Source: Vreelandella arcis (GTDB lineage: Bacteria; Pseudomonadota; Gammaproteobacteria; Pseudomonadales; Halomonadaceae). Taken from it: DNA of 64,000 nt. Location of the stretch: positions 124,001 to 188,000 of the forward strand of contig NZ_FNII01000005.1 in NCBI RefSeq assembly GCF_900103865.1, read 5' to 3'. Below are positions 35,333-42,975 of the stretch, in pieces; position 1 is the stretch's first letter, and each line of letters starts with the position of its first letter. Below the pieces are notes generated by a model. The model was given only the letters and a program-made list of their open reading frames with translations. It ran no database searches and was not told where the DNA came from. A program made the position numbers and the translations under genes.

Positions 35333-36853
35333 ATGGAATTTTCCGTTCAGACGGCCAATCCGGCCAAAATAGAAACGGCCTGCCTTGTTGTTCCTGTCTA
35401 TAAGGACAGCGATTTTCTGCCTGCCGTGGCAAAACTCGACGACGCCAGTGAGCAATTGATTGGTCAACTGGTGGCCAGCGGCGACGTTGATGCCAGCCTG
35501 GCGAACATTCAGCTACTGCCGTACGCGCCGGGCCTCGGGGCCCAGCGCCTGCTGTTAGTCGGCCTGGGCGAGCGCGAAAAATGCCATGAAGCAGCGTACT
35601 TGAAAGCCCTGGATGCGGCTATGGCGTCGCTGGTTAAACTGCCCATTGGCGAAGCCAGTGTAATGCTGACCGACATACCCTTGGACGATCGCGATACGCG
35701 CTGGAAGGCGCGCAAAGTACTCGAGAGTATCGAGCGCGCGAGCTACCGCTTTGATCAGTTCAAACGCAACCCCGCGCCTGCGTCCAGCCTAACCCAGTTA
35801 AATTTGATGATCGGCAGCGCCAGCGATGCCGACGCTACCCAAAAAGGGGCCCAACAGGGCAGCGCCATCGGCCAGGGCATTAACTATACGCGTACCTTGG
35901 GCAATCTACCGGGCAATGTCTGCACGCCGCGCTATTTAGCCGACCAGGCCGAACAACTTGGGCGCGACTCGAAAGGGGCGTTATCCGTGGATATTCTCGA
36001 CGAAGACGCGCTAGCTGACTTGGGCGCCGGCGCCCTGCTGTCGGTAGGTCGCGGCAGTCGCGAGCCGACCCGCTTAATCGTCATGAAATATCAAGGCGCC
36101 GATAACGCGGACGAAGCCCCACACGTATTGATCGGCAAAGGCATCACCTTCGATACCGGCGGTATCTCGCTCAAGCCTGGCGAAGGCATGGACGAAATGA
36201 AATTCGATATGGGCGGCGCCGCCAGCGTGTTCGGCACGGTTAAAGCACTCCTCGAGATCAAGCCCAAGCTCAACCTGGTGTTTATCGTCGCTGCTGCGGA
36301 AAACATGCCGGACGGTGCCGCCACCAAACCCGGCGATATCATCACCACCCTCAAGGGGTTAACCGTTGAGGTGCTCAACACTGACGCCGAAGGCCGTTTA
36401 GTGCTGTGCGACGCGCTAACCTACGCGGAGCGCTTCAAACCCGCAAGCGTCGTCGATATCGCCACGCTCACTGGCGCGGCCATCATTGCGTTGGGCCATC
36501 ACGCCACCGGTTTGCTATCCAACGACGACGACCTGGCGCTTGATTTGCTGGAAGCTGGCGACGCATCCTGGGATCGCGCCTGGCACCTGCCCCTATGGGA
36601 TGAGTACCAAGAGCAGTTGGAGTCCAACTTCGCCGACCTGGCCAACATCGGCGGCCGCCCGGCAGGCACGATTACCGCAGCGTGTTTCCTTTCGCGTTTT
36701 GCCGACCGTTTCCCCTGGGCACACCTGGATATCGCCGGCACTGCCTGGCACTCCGGCAAACAGAAAGGCGCGACCGGACGCCCTGTTGGGCTGCTAACGC
36801 AGTATTTGCTGGATCGCGAGAACGACGCCCAAGTCGAAAATAGCGACAGCTGA
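35333..36853 (+). CDS. pepA: Leucyl aminopeptidase PepA
   Basis: A 506-residue dimetal M17 aminopeptidase that hydrolyses N-terminal residues; E. coli PepA is also a DNA-binding accessory factor. The active-site segments are IGKGITFDTGGISLKP (Lys and Asp ligands), KFDMGGAASVFG, and the signature NTDAEGRLVLCDALTYAE. The start at 35333 is preceded by GGAGA and gives MEFSVQTANP, in line with E. coli (503). The frame is open back to 35258 in the lptF promoter region. It is the first gene of the pepA-(ilvE)-holC run. Confidence 0.96.
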   Translation: MEFSVQTANPAKIETACLVVPVYKDSDFLPAVAKLDDASEQLIGQLVASGDVDASLANIQLLPYAPGLGAQRLLLVGLGEREKCHEAAYLKALDAAMASLVKLPIGEASVMLTDIPLDDRDTRWKARKVLESIERASYRFDQFKRNPAPASSLTQLNLMIGSASDADATQKGAQQGSAIGQGINYTRTLGNLPGNVCTPRYLADQAEQLGRDSKGALSVDILDEDALADLGAGALLSVGRGSREPTRLIVMKYQGADNADEAPHVLIGKGITFDTGGISLKPGEGMDEMKFDMGGAASVFGTVKALLEIKPKLNLVFIVAAAENMPDGAATKPGDIITTLKGLTVEVLNTDAEGRLVLCDALTYAERFKPASVVDIATLTGAAIIALGHHATGLLSNDDDLALDLLEAGDASWDRAWHLPLWDEYQEQLESNFADLANIGGRPAGTITAACFLSRFADRFPWAHLDIAGTAWHSGKQKGATGRPVGLLTQYLLDRENDAQVENSDS

Positions 36854-37000
36854 ACAACGAGCGGTTGCCTTTAAGCGCCACAACCGTTAAACCTAAACAC
36901 ATCAAGGCGTACGGAGCTTGACTCGGTGCGCCTGTTTTAATGCCCTCACTTATTAAAGTATTCGCCCTAAGAGGCGTGTTGCTAGCGGAGACTAACAGCC

Positions 37001-38113
37001 GTGCCCACTGCAAGTTTTGATACGCATTTTGAAGCCCTGCCGTCCAATCAGCCGACGGGAGATGAGATTCGCGACGAGATTCTCAAAAACCCCGGCTTTG
37101 GCAAACACTTTACCGACCACATGGCGCATATCCGTTGGACGGTAGACGCCGATTGGCATGGTCACCAGGTGCGCCCATACGGGCCGTTGACGCTGGATCC
37201 CGCCGCCTCGGTGCTACACTACGGCCAGGAAATTTTCGAAGGGATTAAAGCGTACCGCCATGCCGACGGCTCCATCTGGACGTTCCGCCCCGAGAAAAAC
37301 GCCGAGCGCTTCCGCCGCAGCGCCCGCCGCCTTGCGCTCCCCGAGCTTTCTGACGAAGATTTCATTGGGTCGCTGAAAGCACTGCTGGCCCAAGACCACA
37401 GCTGGGTGCCCACACCCGCCAGCGCTTCTGATGAGTGCAGCCTGTATCTGCGCCCGTTTATGATCGCCTCTGAAGCCTTCTTGGGCGTCCGTCCGGCTCA
37501 CGAGGTGGATTACTACGTCATTGCCTCGCCGGCGGCGGCCTACTTTAAAGGCGGGATTGAGCCGGTTTCCATCTGGCTTTCTTCTCATTATAAGCGCGCA
37601 GCACCCGGCGGCACCGGCTTTGCCAAGTGCGGCGGCAACTACGCGGCATCGCTCGCCGCGCAAAAAGAAGCCGCCGCCAACGATTGTAGCCAAGTTGCGT
37701 TTTTAGACGCCGCCGAGAATAAATGGATCGAAGAGCTGGGCGGCATGAACCTGTTCTTCGTCTTCAAAGACGGTCGCTTGGTGACCCCGCGCTTGACCGA
37801 CACCATTCTGGAAGGCGTCACGCGCAACTCGGTATTAACCCTGGCCAAAGACGAGGGCTTAACCCCGGAAGAACGCCCCATCAGCATCGACGAATGGCGC
37901 GAGGGCGCCGCCTCCGGCGAGATTACCGAGGTCTTCGCCTGCGGCACCGCCGCGGTGATCACCCCGGTGGGCGAACTGGTCAGCGAGGAAGAGCGTATTC
38001 GTCTCACGGCGGGTGGCAATAACGAAGTGGCCAAGCGCATTCGTACCAAGCTGCTCGACCTGCAATACGGGCGCAGCGAAGACAAATACGGCTGGCTTAC
38101 CCAGCTAGCGTAA
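37001..38113 (+). CDS. ilvE: Branched-chain amino acid aminotransferase
   Basis: A 370-residue PLP class IV aminotransferase that makes or breaks Val, Leu and Ile. It belongs to the longer BCAT2-like type: HYGQEIFEGIKAYRHADGSI, ECSLYLRPFMIASEAFLGV, PGGTGFAKCGGNYAASL with the Schiff-base Lys, and LGGMNLFFVF. The start is GTG with GGAG upstream. It sits between pepA and holC, which are usually direct neighbours, so it appears to have been inserted in this lineage. Biosynthetic and catabolic roles cannot be told apart from sequence. Confidence 0.94.
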   Translation: MPTASFDTHFEALPSNQPTGDEIRDEILKNPGFGKHFTDHMAHIRWTVDADWHGHQVRPYGPLTLDPAASVLHYGQEIFEGIKAYRHADGSIWTFRPEKNAERFRRSARRLALPELSDEDFIGSLKALLAQDHSWVPTPASASDECSLYLRPFMIASEAFLGVRPAHEVDYYVIASPAAAYFKGGIEPVSIWLSSHYKRAAPGGTGFAKCGGNYAASLAAQKEAAANDCSQVAFLDAAENKWIEELGGMNLFFVFKDGRLVTPRLTDTILEGVTRNSVLTLAKDEGLTPEERPISIDEWREGAASGEITEVFACGTAAVITPVGELVSEEERIRLTAGGNNEVAKRIRTKLLDLQYGRSEDKYGWLTQLA

Positions 38114-38129
38114 TCGCCAACCACCGTTT

Positions 38130-38161
38130 GCGCCGCCGCTGGACTCCTCCGCCGGCGGCGC
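38130..38161 (+). terminator. GC-rich hairpin between ilvE and holC
   Basis: GCGCCGCCG (38130-38138) and CGGCGGCGC (38153-38161) form a 9-bp stem with a 14-base loop. No T run follows, so it may be an attenuating or mRNA-stabilising hairpin rather than an efficient terminator. Confidence 0.45.
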
Positions 38162-38191
38162 CTCCTTGAGACGCCCTGCCAGGAATCCGCT

Positions 38192-38623
38192 ATGGCGCGT
38201 ATCGACTTTTATATCCTCCCAGACACGACGCTGGACGCACGCCTGCAGTTTGCCTGTAAGTTGGCTGAGACCATCTACCGCAAGGGCTATCGACTACACC
38301 TGCACTGCGAAGACAAAGCCCTGGCCCAACAGGCCGACGATGCCCTATGGGGGTTTCGCGACGACGCCTACCTACCCCACGCTCTAGAAGATAGCGACAT
38401 GGCCGCCAACGTGCCGATTACGCTGGGCTGGCAGCAGTTACCAGTGCCCACGGAAGAGACCGCCCTGCTCAATCTGCACCCGGACATTCCCGAGGGCATT
38501 GAGCATTACGTACGGATTGCCGAGATCATCAATCAGCACCAGCAAGTGCTGGTCGCCAAGCGCGCCTGCTGGCAGCGCTATAAGGAAATGGGCCATGAGG
38601 TCGTCCCGCACAAGTTGGGGTAG
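38192..38623 (+). CDS. holC: DNA polymerase III chi subunit HolC
   Basis: A 143-residue clamp-loader accessory subunit that links the polymerase III holoenzyme to single-strand binding protein. It begins MARIDFYILPDTTLDARLQF and shows YRKGYRLHLHCED, LWGFRDDAYLPHALED, LLNLHPDIPEGIEHYVRIAEI and the end RYKEMGHEVVPHKLG. In most gammaproteobacteria valS follows directly; here 4.3 kb of accessory genes intervene. Confidence 0.95.
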   Translation: MARIDFYILPDTTLDARLQFACKLAETIYRKGYRLHLHCEDKALAQQADDALWGFRDDAYLPHALEDSDMAANVPITLGWQQLPVPTEETALLNLHPDIPEGIEHYVRIAEIINQHQQVLVAKRACWQRYKEMGHEVVPHKLG

Positions 38624-38702
38624 GTACAGTGCACCTAATATGAAGAGGCTTGGCCGGACACCGAAATTGACGTTTTCCTCGCGAGCTGAAACTAAGTAAG
38701 CC

Positions 38703-40178
38703 ATGACGATAAGTGAACTTCTTGAGATGGTCGCACGCGGCGAAGACAGCCGCCACCAGTTCAAACGCGATGCCACCAACGCGGATGGCCTTGCCGCTGA
38801 GCTGGCTGCTTTCGCCAACAGTGGCGGCGGCTGGTTGTTTCTGGGCGTTAATGATGATGGCTCGATTGCGGGACTGGATGGCGCGATGGTTCGGCGGCTG
38901 AACCAGTTGCTTGGCAATGCCGCCTCCCAGCATGTGCGCCCACCGGTGCATCCGATAACCGAGAATGTGCAGACGGATCAGGGCATTGTGGTCGTGATAG
39001 AAGTGCCCGATGGCTTAGCCAAACCGTATCTCGATAATCAAGGCCGCATCTGGGTCAAGCAGGGTTCGGACAAGCGGCATGTGACTTCCCGCGAAGAGTT
39101 ACAGCGCATGTTCCAGCGCTCCGGGTTAGTTTACGCCGATGTGGTGCCGGTGGCAGGCTCCTCGGTGGAAGATATCGATGACAAGGCTTTTACCGCCTAT
39201 TTCAATCGTCGCTATGGCGAGAATAGCGAGTACGCTGGCCTTACACGGGAGCAGTTGCTGCAGAACCTGGGCTTGGGCGATGGACAGGAGCTAAATCTGG
39301 CGGGATTAATGCTGTTCGGCCGCAATTCCCAGCGCTGGCGCCCTGCCTTTGAGGTGAAGGCGGTGGCCTTTCCCGGCACCGAGCTGCACGATACCCGCTA
39401 CCTAGACAGCGAAGACATCAAAGGCACCCTGCTGGAGCAGTTCCGGGGCGCTTTCGCGTTTATCAAACGCAACCTGCACCATGTGCAGCATGGGCGGGGG
39501 TTCAACACCCTGGGCGAGCTTGAGATTCCCGAAACGGCGCTGGAAGAGTTACTGGTCAATGCCTTGATCCACCGGGACTACTTCACCAGCGCCTCCGTCC
39601 GCTTGATGGTCTTTGCCGACCGCGTGGAGATCGTCAGCCCTGGCCACCTACCGGACAGCCTGAGCCCCGACGACATTAGCCGGGGAAAGACCATCCGCCG
39701 CAATCCCACACTCACTGAACATGCTTCTCATATCCTGCCTTATCGCGGCATGGGTAGTGGCATTCCACGAGCGCTTGAGGCTTGGCCTCGAATCGACTTG
39801 GTGGACGATCCTTCGGGCAATCAATTCAGCGTCATTGTCTGGCGGCCGGAGGCAGAATGGCTGGGCGCTTCCCCACCCGTCACCGACCAAGTCACCGACC
39901 AAGTCACCGACCAAGTCACCGACCAAGTCACCGGGGAAGTCAGCCCGGAAGTCGCTCGTCTGCTTGAATCCTTGGAAGGCGAAATGACACGGGCCGAGTT
40001 ACAGGATATTTTGGGTCTCAAACACCTGCCTCATTTCCGAAACGCGTACTTGCGACCGGCACTGAACGCAGGCTTGATTGAGCAGACAATTCCGGATAAG
40101 CCCAATAGCCGCTTGCAGAAATACCGTTTAACGGTTGTTGGTAAGCTGTGGGTAGAAAATCAAGGAAAGCAGACTTGA
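38703..40178 (+). CDS. AlbA_2 (Schlafen-like) domain ATP-binding regulator
   Basis: A 491-residue protein of the COG2865-type family of putative transcriptional regulators. The N-terminal AlbA_2 domain contains DSRHQFKRDATN and AFANSGGGWLFLGVNDDG; a C-terminal HATPase-like part includes ALEELLVNALIHRDYF, RVEIVSPGHLPD and YRGMGSGIPRALEAWP. After a VTDQ repeat (residues about 393-408) a winged-helix-like domain (REELQDILGLKHLPHF-type) follows. Such genes are common in mobile and defence-linked loci, often beside restriction systems or YhcG nucleases, as here. The exact function is not known. Confidence 0.82.
   Translation: MTISELLEMVARGEDSRHQFKRDATNADGLAAELAAFANSGGGWLFLGVNDDGSIAGLDGAMVRRLNQLLGNAASQHVRPPVHPITENVQTDQGIVVVIEVPDGLAKPYLDNQGRIWVKQGSDKRHVTSREELQRMFQRSGLVYADVVPVAGSSVEDIDDKAFTAYFNRRYGENSEYAGLTREQLLQNLGLGDGQELNLAGLMLFGRNSQRWRPAFEVKAVAFPGTELHDTRYLDSEDIKGTLLEQFRGAFAFIKRNLHHVQHGRGFNTLGELEIPETALEELLVNALIHRDYFTSASVRLMVFADRVEIVSPGHLPDSLSPDDISRGKTIRRNPTLTEHASHILPYRGMGSGIPRALEAWPRIDLVDDPSGNQFSVIVWRPEAEWLGASPPVTDQVTDQVTDQVTDQVTGEVSPEVARLLESLEGEMTRAELQDILGLKHLPHFRNAYLRPALNAGLIEQTIPDKPNSRLQKYRLTVVGKLWVENQGKQT
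39879..39950 (+). repeat. 12-bp tandem repeat encoding VTDQ
   Basis: Four perfect copies of GTCACCGACCAA (39879-39926) are followed by two decayed copies (39927-39950). Each unit encodes Val-Thr-Asp-Gln, so gain or loss of units keeps the frame and changes linker length between the ATPase-like part and the winged helix. Confidence 0.93.
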
Positions 40179-40179
40179 G

Positions 40180-40923
40180 ATGAACAAGCCATCCACCTCC
40201 GATCCGATACTTCTGTCTGAGCTTCGCCAACTGATCGATTCGGCAAAGTAAAGAGCTGCCGCCGCCGTTAATTCAGAGCTGACCTTGTTTTATTGGCAGC
40301 TAGGCAGCCGCATTCAGTCGATGCTATTTGAGCGAACCGCCATTTCCCGCAAGCCGGAAGAGACCATTCGACATGAACTGCAAACCCTGCGCGATGTCGG
40401 TCAGCCCTCGCCGCAGCTACTGCTGAAAGACCCTTATGTGCTGGATTCTCTGGGTTTAAATGACCGCTACCTAGAGCGGGATCTGGAAGACGCGATTCTG
40501 CGTGAGATTGAGCAGTTCCTTCTGGAGCTGGGAGCGGAGTTCACCTTTGTGGCGCGCCAAAAACGCATCCAGATCGATGACGAGGATTTCTACATCGACC
40601 TGCTGTTTTACAACCGCAAGCTCAAGCGGCTGGTTGTGATTGACCTGAAGCTGGGGCGCTTCAAAGCAGAGTATAAGGGCCAAATGGAGCTTTATCTGCG
40701 CTGGCTAGCCAAGCATGAGCAAGAAGCCGATGAAAACCCGCCTTTAGGAATAATTCTCTGCGCCGGTAAGCAGGAGCAGATTGAACTGCTGGAATTGGAT
40801 AACAGCGGTATTCACGTGGCGGAATACCTGACCGTCCTGCCATCCCGTGAGGCCTTGCAGGCCAAGCTGCACCAATCCATTGAAAGCGCACGCGTACGCT
40901 TGTCAGACGAACAGGAAAGGTAA
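40180..40923 (+). pseudogene. Broken YhcG/DUF1016 family PD-(D/E)XK nuclease
   Basis: Reading from ATG 40180 gives LSELRQLIDSAK, then an in-frame TAA at 40249-40251 (one base from a sense CAA), then RAAAAVNSELTLFYWQLG in the same frame. This is the DUF1016 N-terminus. After GSRI the sequence jumps straight to QSMLFERTAISRKPEE, whereas full-length members have about 100 residues between, so an internal in-frame deletion exists too. The C-terminal nuclease domain is preserved: FTFVARQKRIQIDDEDFYID, LLFYNRKLKRLVVIDLKLG and KAEYKGQMELYLRWL. An ORF from 40285 could still make a nuclease-only peptide of 212 residues. It follows the AlbA_2 gene by one base. Confidence 0.85.
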
Positions 40924-40950
40924 TGCCATGACCACCCGTCATAAACGCGA

Positions 40951-40971
40951 GACCCCGCACGTGGCGGGGTC
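40951..40971. terminator. Hairpin after the YhcG pseudogene
   Basis: GACCCCGC (40951-40958) and GCGGGGTC (40964-40971) form an 8-bp GC-rich stem with a 5-nt loop. There is no T run, and a second hairpin follows 29 bases later. Confidence 0.45.
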
Positions 40972-40999
40972 ATCAATGGAGAAGACAATCACTATCAGG

Positions 41000-41024
41000 C
41001 CGGTCAGGCAGTCTGCCTGACCGG
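41000..41024. terminator. Strong hairpin between the YhcG pseudogene and the Spy-like gene
   Basis: CCGGTCAGGCA (41000-41010) pairs with TGCCTGACCGG (41014-41024) over a 3-nt loop and is followed by TTCTCT. It lies between two convergent genes and could end transcription from both sides, though the T run is weak. Confidence 0.6.
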
Positions 41025-41078
41025 TTCTCTATCACTGCTCTCCATCACTGCTTTCCATCAGTACAAGGCGTCTTCGCT

Positions 41079-41549
41079 TTAGCCGCCCTGTTGCTGCTGT
41101 TGTTGCTGTTGCATCTGCTCCCGCATCTGTTGCATTTGCTCCTGCCGCTGAGCCACGGCTTCATCCAGTTGATCACGCTGTTCCTGAGTGAATACGCCTT
41201 CGATCTGAGACTGCATGATGATGGCATCAGCAGTCATTTCGGCCGTAAGGTCACCAAGACGCTCCGCGTTTTCGCGGATGGCCGCTTCATCGTAATCGGG
41301 CTGAACCTGCTCGCCGAGTTGCTGTTGCAGCTCCTGGGCTTCCTGCTCCTTGGCACCGATCTCATCTTGCATCTGGGTCATGAGGCTGCTGATTTCCTCT
41401 TTCTGCCCTTCATCCAGATCGACCATTTCGTCGAGCTGATTGACCTGATCATCGATACTGGGAGGGCCACCCCCCATTTGCTGGGCCATGACGGGGACAC
41501 TGAATACCAGTGCTGCGACTGCCGGAGCGAAAAGCTTGGCTATTGGCAT
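41079..41549 (-). CDS. Spy/CpxP-like periplasmic protein with a Gln-rich tail
   Basis: A 156-residue exported protein. The signal peptide MPIAKLFAPAVAALVFSV ends near VMAQQ. The mature part is almost wholly helical and charged, with LDEGQKEEISSLMTQ and the LTxxQ-like FTQEQRDQLDEAV expected of the Spy/CpxP family, whose members are ATP-independent periplasmic chaperones or stress sensors. The last 30 residues are rich in Gln and Met and end in an unbroken run of eight Gln before GG. The start at 41549 has GGAG upstream. It is convergent with the pseudogene. The family assignment is plausible rather than certain. Confidence 0.68.
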   Translation of the reverse strand: MPIAKLFAPAVAALVFSVPVMAQQMGGGPPSIDDQVNQLDEMVDLDEGQKEEISSLMTQMQDEIGAKEQEAQELQQQLGEQVQPDYDEAAIRENAERLGDLTAEMTADAIIMQSQIEGVFTQEQRDQLDEAVAQRQEQMQQMREQMQQQQQQQQGG

Positions 41550-41711
41550 AAAAACTCCAATTACGTACAAATTTGTATTTCCTGCCCGACGAAATCCTGA
41601 CGGGTCGTGCGATCCGACAGTGCTATTTTCAAAAAATTCGTCGTAACGACAAATTGTTGATTAACATGGGCTGGCCCTTGCCGCGCCATTTCCACCCATG
41701 GAGACGTCTAC

Positions 41712-42887
41712 GTGTTAACGCGCTACCCGCTTGTAACGATCGTCATCGCCCAGCTGTTCGGCACCTCGCTGTGGTTCAGCGTCAACGGCGTAGGCCTGGC
41801 GCTGCAGGAGGCCGTCGGGCTGAGCGGGCGTGACCTTGGCCTGTTGACGATTGCCGTTCAGGCGGGGTTTATCAGCGGCACGTTGTTTATTGCAACGACA
41901 GGCCTTGCCGACCGCGTCCGCGCCAGCCATCTGTTTGCGCTTTCCGCAGTACTCGGCGCGCTGATCAATGCGGCGTTCATCACGGTGGCGGATAACGTCA
42001 CGCTGGCCGCGGTGGCGCGCTTTGCCACGGGGCTTTGTCTGGCGGGGATCTATCCGCTGGGCATGAAACTGGTGGTCAGCTGGACGCCCAGCCACGCCGG
42101 GGCGGCGCTGGGTTGGCTTGTCGGCATGCTGACCCTGGGCATCGCCTCGCCGCACCTGCTGCGCGGGCTAACTCTGAGCCTGCCCTGGCAATGGCCGCTA
42201 CTGCTTGCCTCTCTACTCGCGTTAGTCGCCGCGCTGATGATTTACAAGCTGGGCGTTGGCCCGCACCTGCCCGCCAAGGCCAGCGGTGGCCGCCCCTGGG
42301 CGGGGCTTGCGGCGTTTAAACACAAAGATTTTCGGGCGGCGGCGCTTGGCTACTTCGGCCATTGCTGGGAGTTATATGCGCTATGGGCGCTGGTACCGTT
42401 TCTGGTGACCCGGGAGCTTGAGCGTCTCGGCGCCAGCAGCAGCGCCCAGCCATGGCTGAGCTTTGCGATCATCGCCGTCGGCCTGCCCGGCTGCGTGCTC
42501 GCCGGGCGTTGGAGCCGACGGGTGGGCAGCGCCCGTGTCGCTTTTGTCGCCCTGGCCACCTCGGGCGCCCTATGCCTGATCTACCCGTTGATCGGCGCCG
42601 CCCCACCGCTGCTGCTGATCGCGCTAATGCTGGTATGGGGGCTGAGCGTGATCGCCGATTCGGCGCAGTTCTCGGCGCTGGCTTCAGCCACCGCCCCCGC
42701 CGAGCGACTGGGCGCCGCCCTTGCCATGATGAATGCCATCGGCTTTGGCCTGACCATCCCGTCGATCGCCCTGGTCACGTCACTATGGGATACCCAGGGC
42801 CTAGGCGTTATCTGGTGGTTGCTGCCCGGGCCGGTGCTTGGGCTCATCGCCATGCGCGGGCTGAACCGTCGCCCGGCAAGGGCCTGA
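41712..42887 (+). CDS. Major facilitator superfamily transporter
   Basis: A 391-residue membrane protein with twelve hydrophobic segments. The N-terminal half has QLFGTSLWFSVNGVG and the loop GLADRVRASHLFALSAV between helices 2 and 3, and the second half has LAGRWSRRVGSARVAFVALA as the corresponding loop. The substrate is unknown. The GTG start follows GGAGA by seven bases. It is 88 bp before valS and is the last gene of the accessory stretch. Confidence 0.87.
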   Translation: MLTRYPLVTIVIAQLFGTSLWFSVNGVGLALQEAVGLSGRDLGLLTIAVQAGFISGTLFIATTGLADRVRASHLFALSAVLGALINAAFITVADNVTLAAVARFATGLCLAGIYPLGMKLVVSWTPSHAGAALGWLVGMLTLGIASPHLLRGLTLSLPWQWPLLLASLLALVAALMIYKLGVGPHLPAKASGGRPWAGLAAFKHKDFRAAALGYFGHCWELYALWALVPFLVTRELERLGASSSAQPWLSFAIIAVGLPGCVLAGRWSRRVGSARVAFVALATSGALCLIYPLIGAAPPLLLIALMLVWGLSVIADSAQFSALASATAPAERLGAALAMMNAIGFGLTIPSIALVTSLWDTQGLGVIWWLLPGPVLGLIAMRGLNRRPARA

Positions 42888-42975
42888 CGCCCTACCCCTT
42901 ATCGCGCTATACTTGTCGCCATTTTTTCGACCCTATTTATGAATTCCATGCTTCCCTGCGGGGAGCATCGTTGCG

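Noticed and set aside
39879..39950. CRISPR-like array
   Set aside because: The 12-bp units are adjacent without spacers and are read in frame as VTDQ; no Cas gene is near.
38640..42900. Integrative element with attachment sites
   Set aside because: No integrase, no tRNA target and no flanking direct repeats could be found around the holC-valS insertion.
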